The notes beneath the pieces were generated by a model. That model was not told the DNA's origin, did no database searches, and worked only from the letters and a program-made list of their open reading frames with translations. A stretch of DNA of 64,000 nucleotides from Roseobacter denitrificans OCh 114 (GTDB lineage: Bacteria > Pseudomonadota > Alphaproteobacteria > Rhodobacterales > Rhodobacteraceae), in the NCBI RefSeq assembly GCF_000014045.1, contig NC_008386.1, forward strand, positions 42,470 to 106,469, read 5' to 3'. Positions 63,707-64,000 of this stretch are shown one piece after another; positions within the stretch are counted from its first letter, which is position 1, and every line of letters begins with the position of its first letter. The position numbers were made by a program, and so were the translations under genes.

Positions 63707-64000
63707 AAGTCACGCTGCCCATGTCGCCCTTTGATCTTCATCCGACACTGCGCGGCTTCTGTCTGACGATCATACTCATCGAGGGCGTGTTGATCACGGC
63801 GGATGCGTTTAATCTGACGATCCGCGCTGAGGCCATCGAGGCGCTTGGGTTCACGCTGAACTGGCGCAATGAACCCTGGCGCATTGCCTCGCATGTATTC
63901 GTACATGGCGACGCCTGGCACATGAATTTTAACATCATCCCTATCCTTTTGTTCGGTGACGCCTTGGCGCTTCTGCGTGGGATCAAAGAGACCACCTTCA
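63703..64000 (+). CDS. Rhomboid-like intramembrane protein, N-terminal part (runs off the window)
   Basis: GTG 63703 overlaps the virD4 stop (GTGA); ATG 63721 is the alternative. The visible 99 residues include a first helix (FCLTIILIEGVLITADAF), then NEPWRIASHVFVHGDAWHMN with FNIIPILLFGDALAL: the Trp-Arg segment and the His-x3-Asn (HMNFN) of rhomboid helix 2. The catalytic Ser and His would lie beyond the end. Its coupling to virD4 suggests a role in transfer or membrane protein processing. Confidence 0.65.
   Translation, partial: MKVTLPMSPFDLHPTLRGFCLTIILIEGVLITADAFNLTIRAEAIEALGFTLNWRNEPWRIASHVFVHGDAWHMNFNIIPILLFGDALALLRGIKETTF

Overview
The window looks like accessory DNA, most likely a conjugative plasmid or an integrated plasmid-like element, from an alphaproteobacterium, probably Rhodobacterales (roseobacter type). 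The basis is family recognition: a VirC1/VirC2-VirD2-VirD4 type mobilisation block, plasmid families such as DUF736, ArdC and a large ParB-like protein, IS6 and IS21 family remnants, and GC-rich genes with AT-richer patches near 9-11.5 kb. No replication genes, rRNA or tRNA genes were recognised, so plasmid versus chromosome cannot be settled here.

Layout. 1-8.9 kb: the end of sbcD, sbcC, a small HNH protein, a frameshifted RloC/PrrC-like ATPase, a tyrosine recombinase and unknown genes. 9.2-17.9 kb: two small membrane-anchored proteins and a giant RTX calcium-binding protein whose start and C-terminus are both out of frame. 18-28.7 kb: mobile-element debris (a transposon end with 20-bp tandem repeats, a complete IS6-family element without target duplication, istB and istA remnants, a serine resolvase with a candidate res site) mixed with three SNase-like nucleases, a truncated ArdC, a PhoX phosphatase and a TrbM-like protein. 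29-36.2 kb: a plus-strand block (DUF1419-like, a 36-residue ORF, ParB-like, PAPS-reductase-like, zinc-ribbon, VapBC, DUF736).

36.5-54.6 kb is a cargo island: a Bcr/CflA exporter behind a leader-peptide attenuator, then a long minus-strand cluster for electrophile, quinone and oxidative stress (pirin, histidine phosphatase, molybdenum hydroxylase pair, MFS, GNAT, Dps, amidohydrolase, isochorismatase-like hydrolase, XapX, MhqD-like and MhqO-like) divergent from a LysR regulator, then four AraC-related frames. The island sits between a 9-bp direct repeat and splits a backbone repeat pair that is still contiguous at 28.9-29.3 kb. 54.9-64 kb: ArdC, a conserved unknown, VirC2, VirC1, a candidate oriT, MobC/VirD1, relaxase, VirD4 and the start of a rhomboid-like protein.

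How it may work together: the candidate oriT carries a T-DNA-border/IncP-like nick sequence. Its inferred polarity would send the minus strand leftward, so ArdC and then the ParB-like operon enter the recipient early. Both of those plus-strand units are preceded by the same nearly identical, hairpin-rich 240-bp repeat. This is the arrangement expected of a conjugative leading region with single-strand promoters, and it is the most interesting hypothesis in the window. Separately, four reading frames are each restored by removing one base at or near a short homopolymer, so sequence error must be excluded before calling those genes dead.
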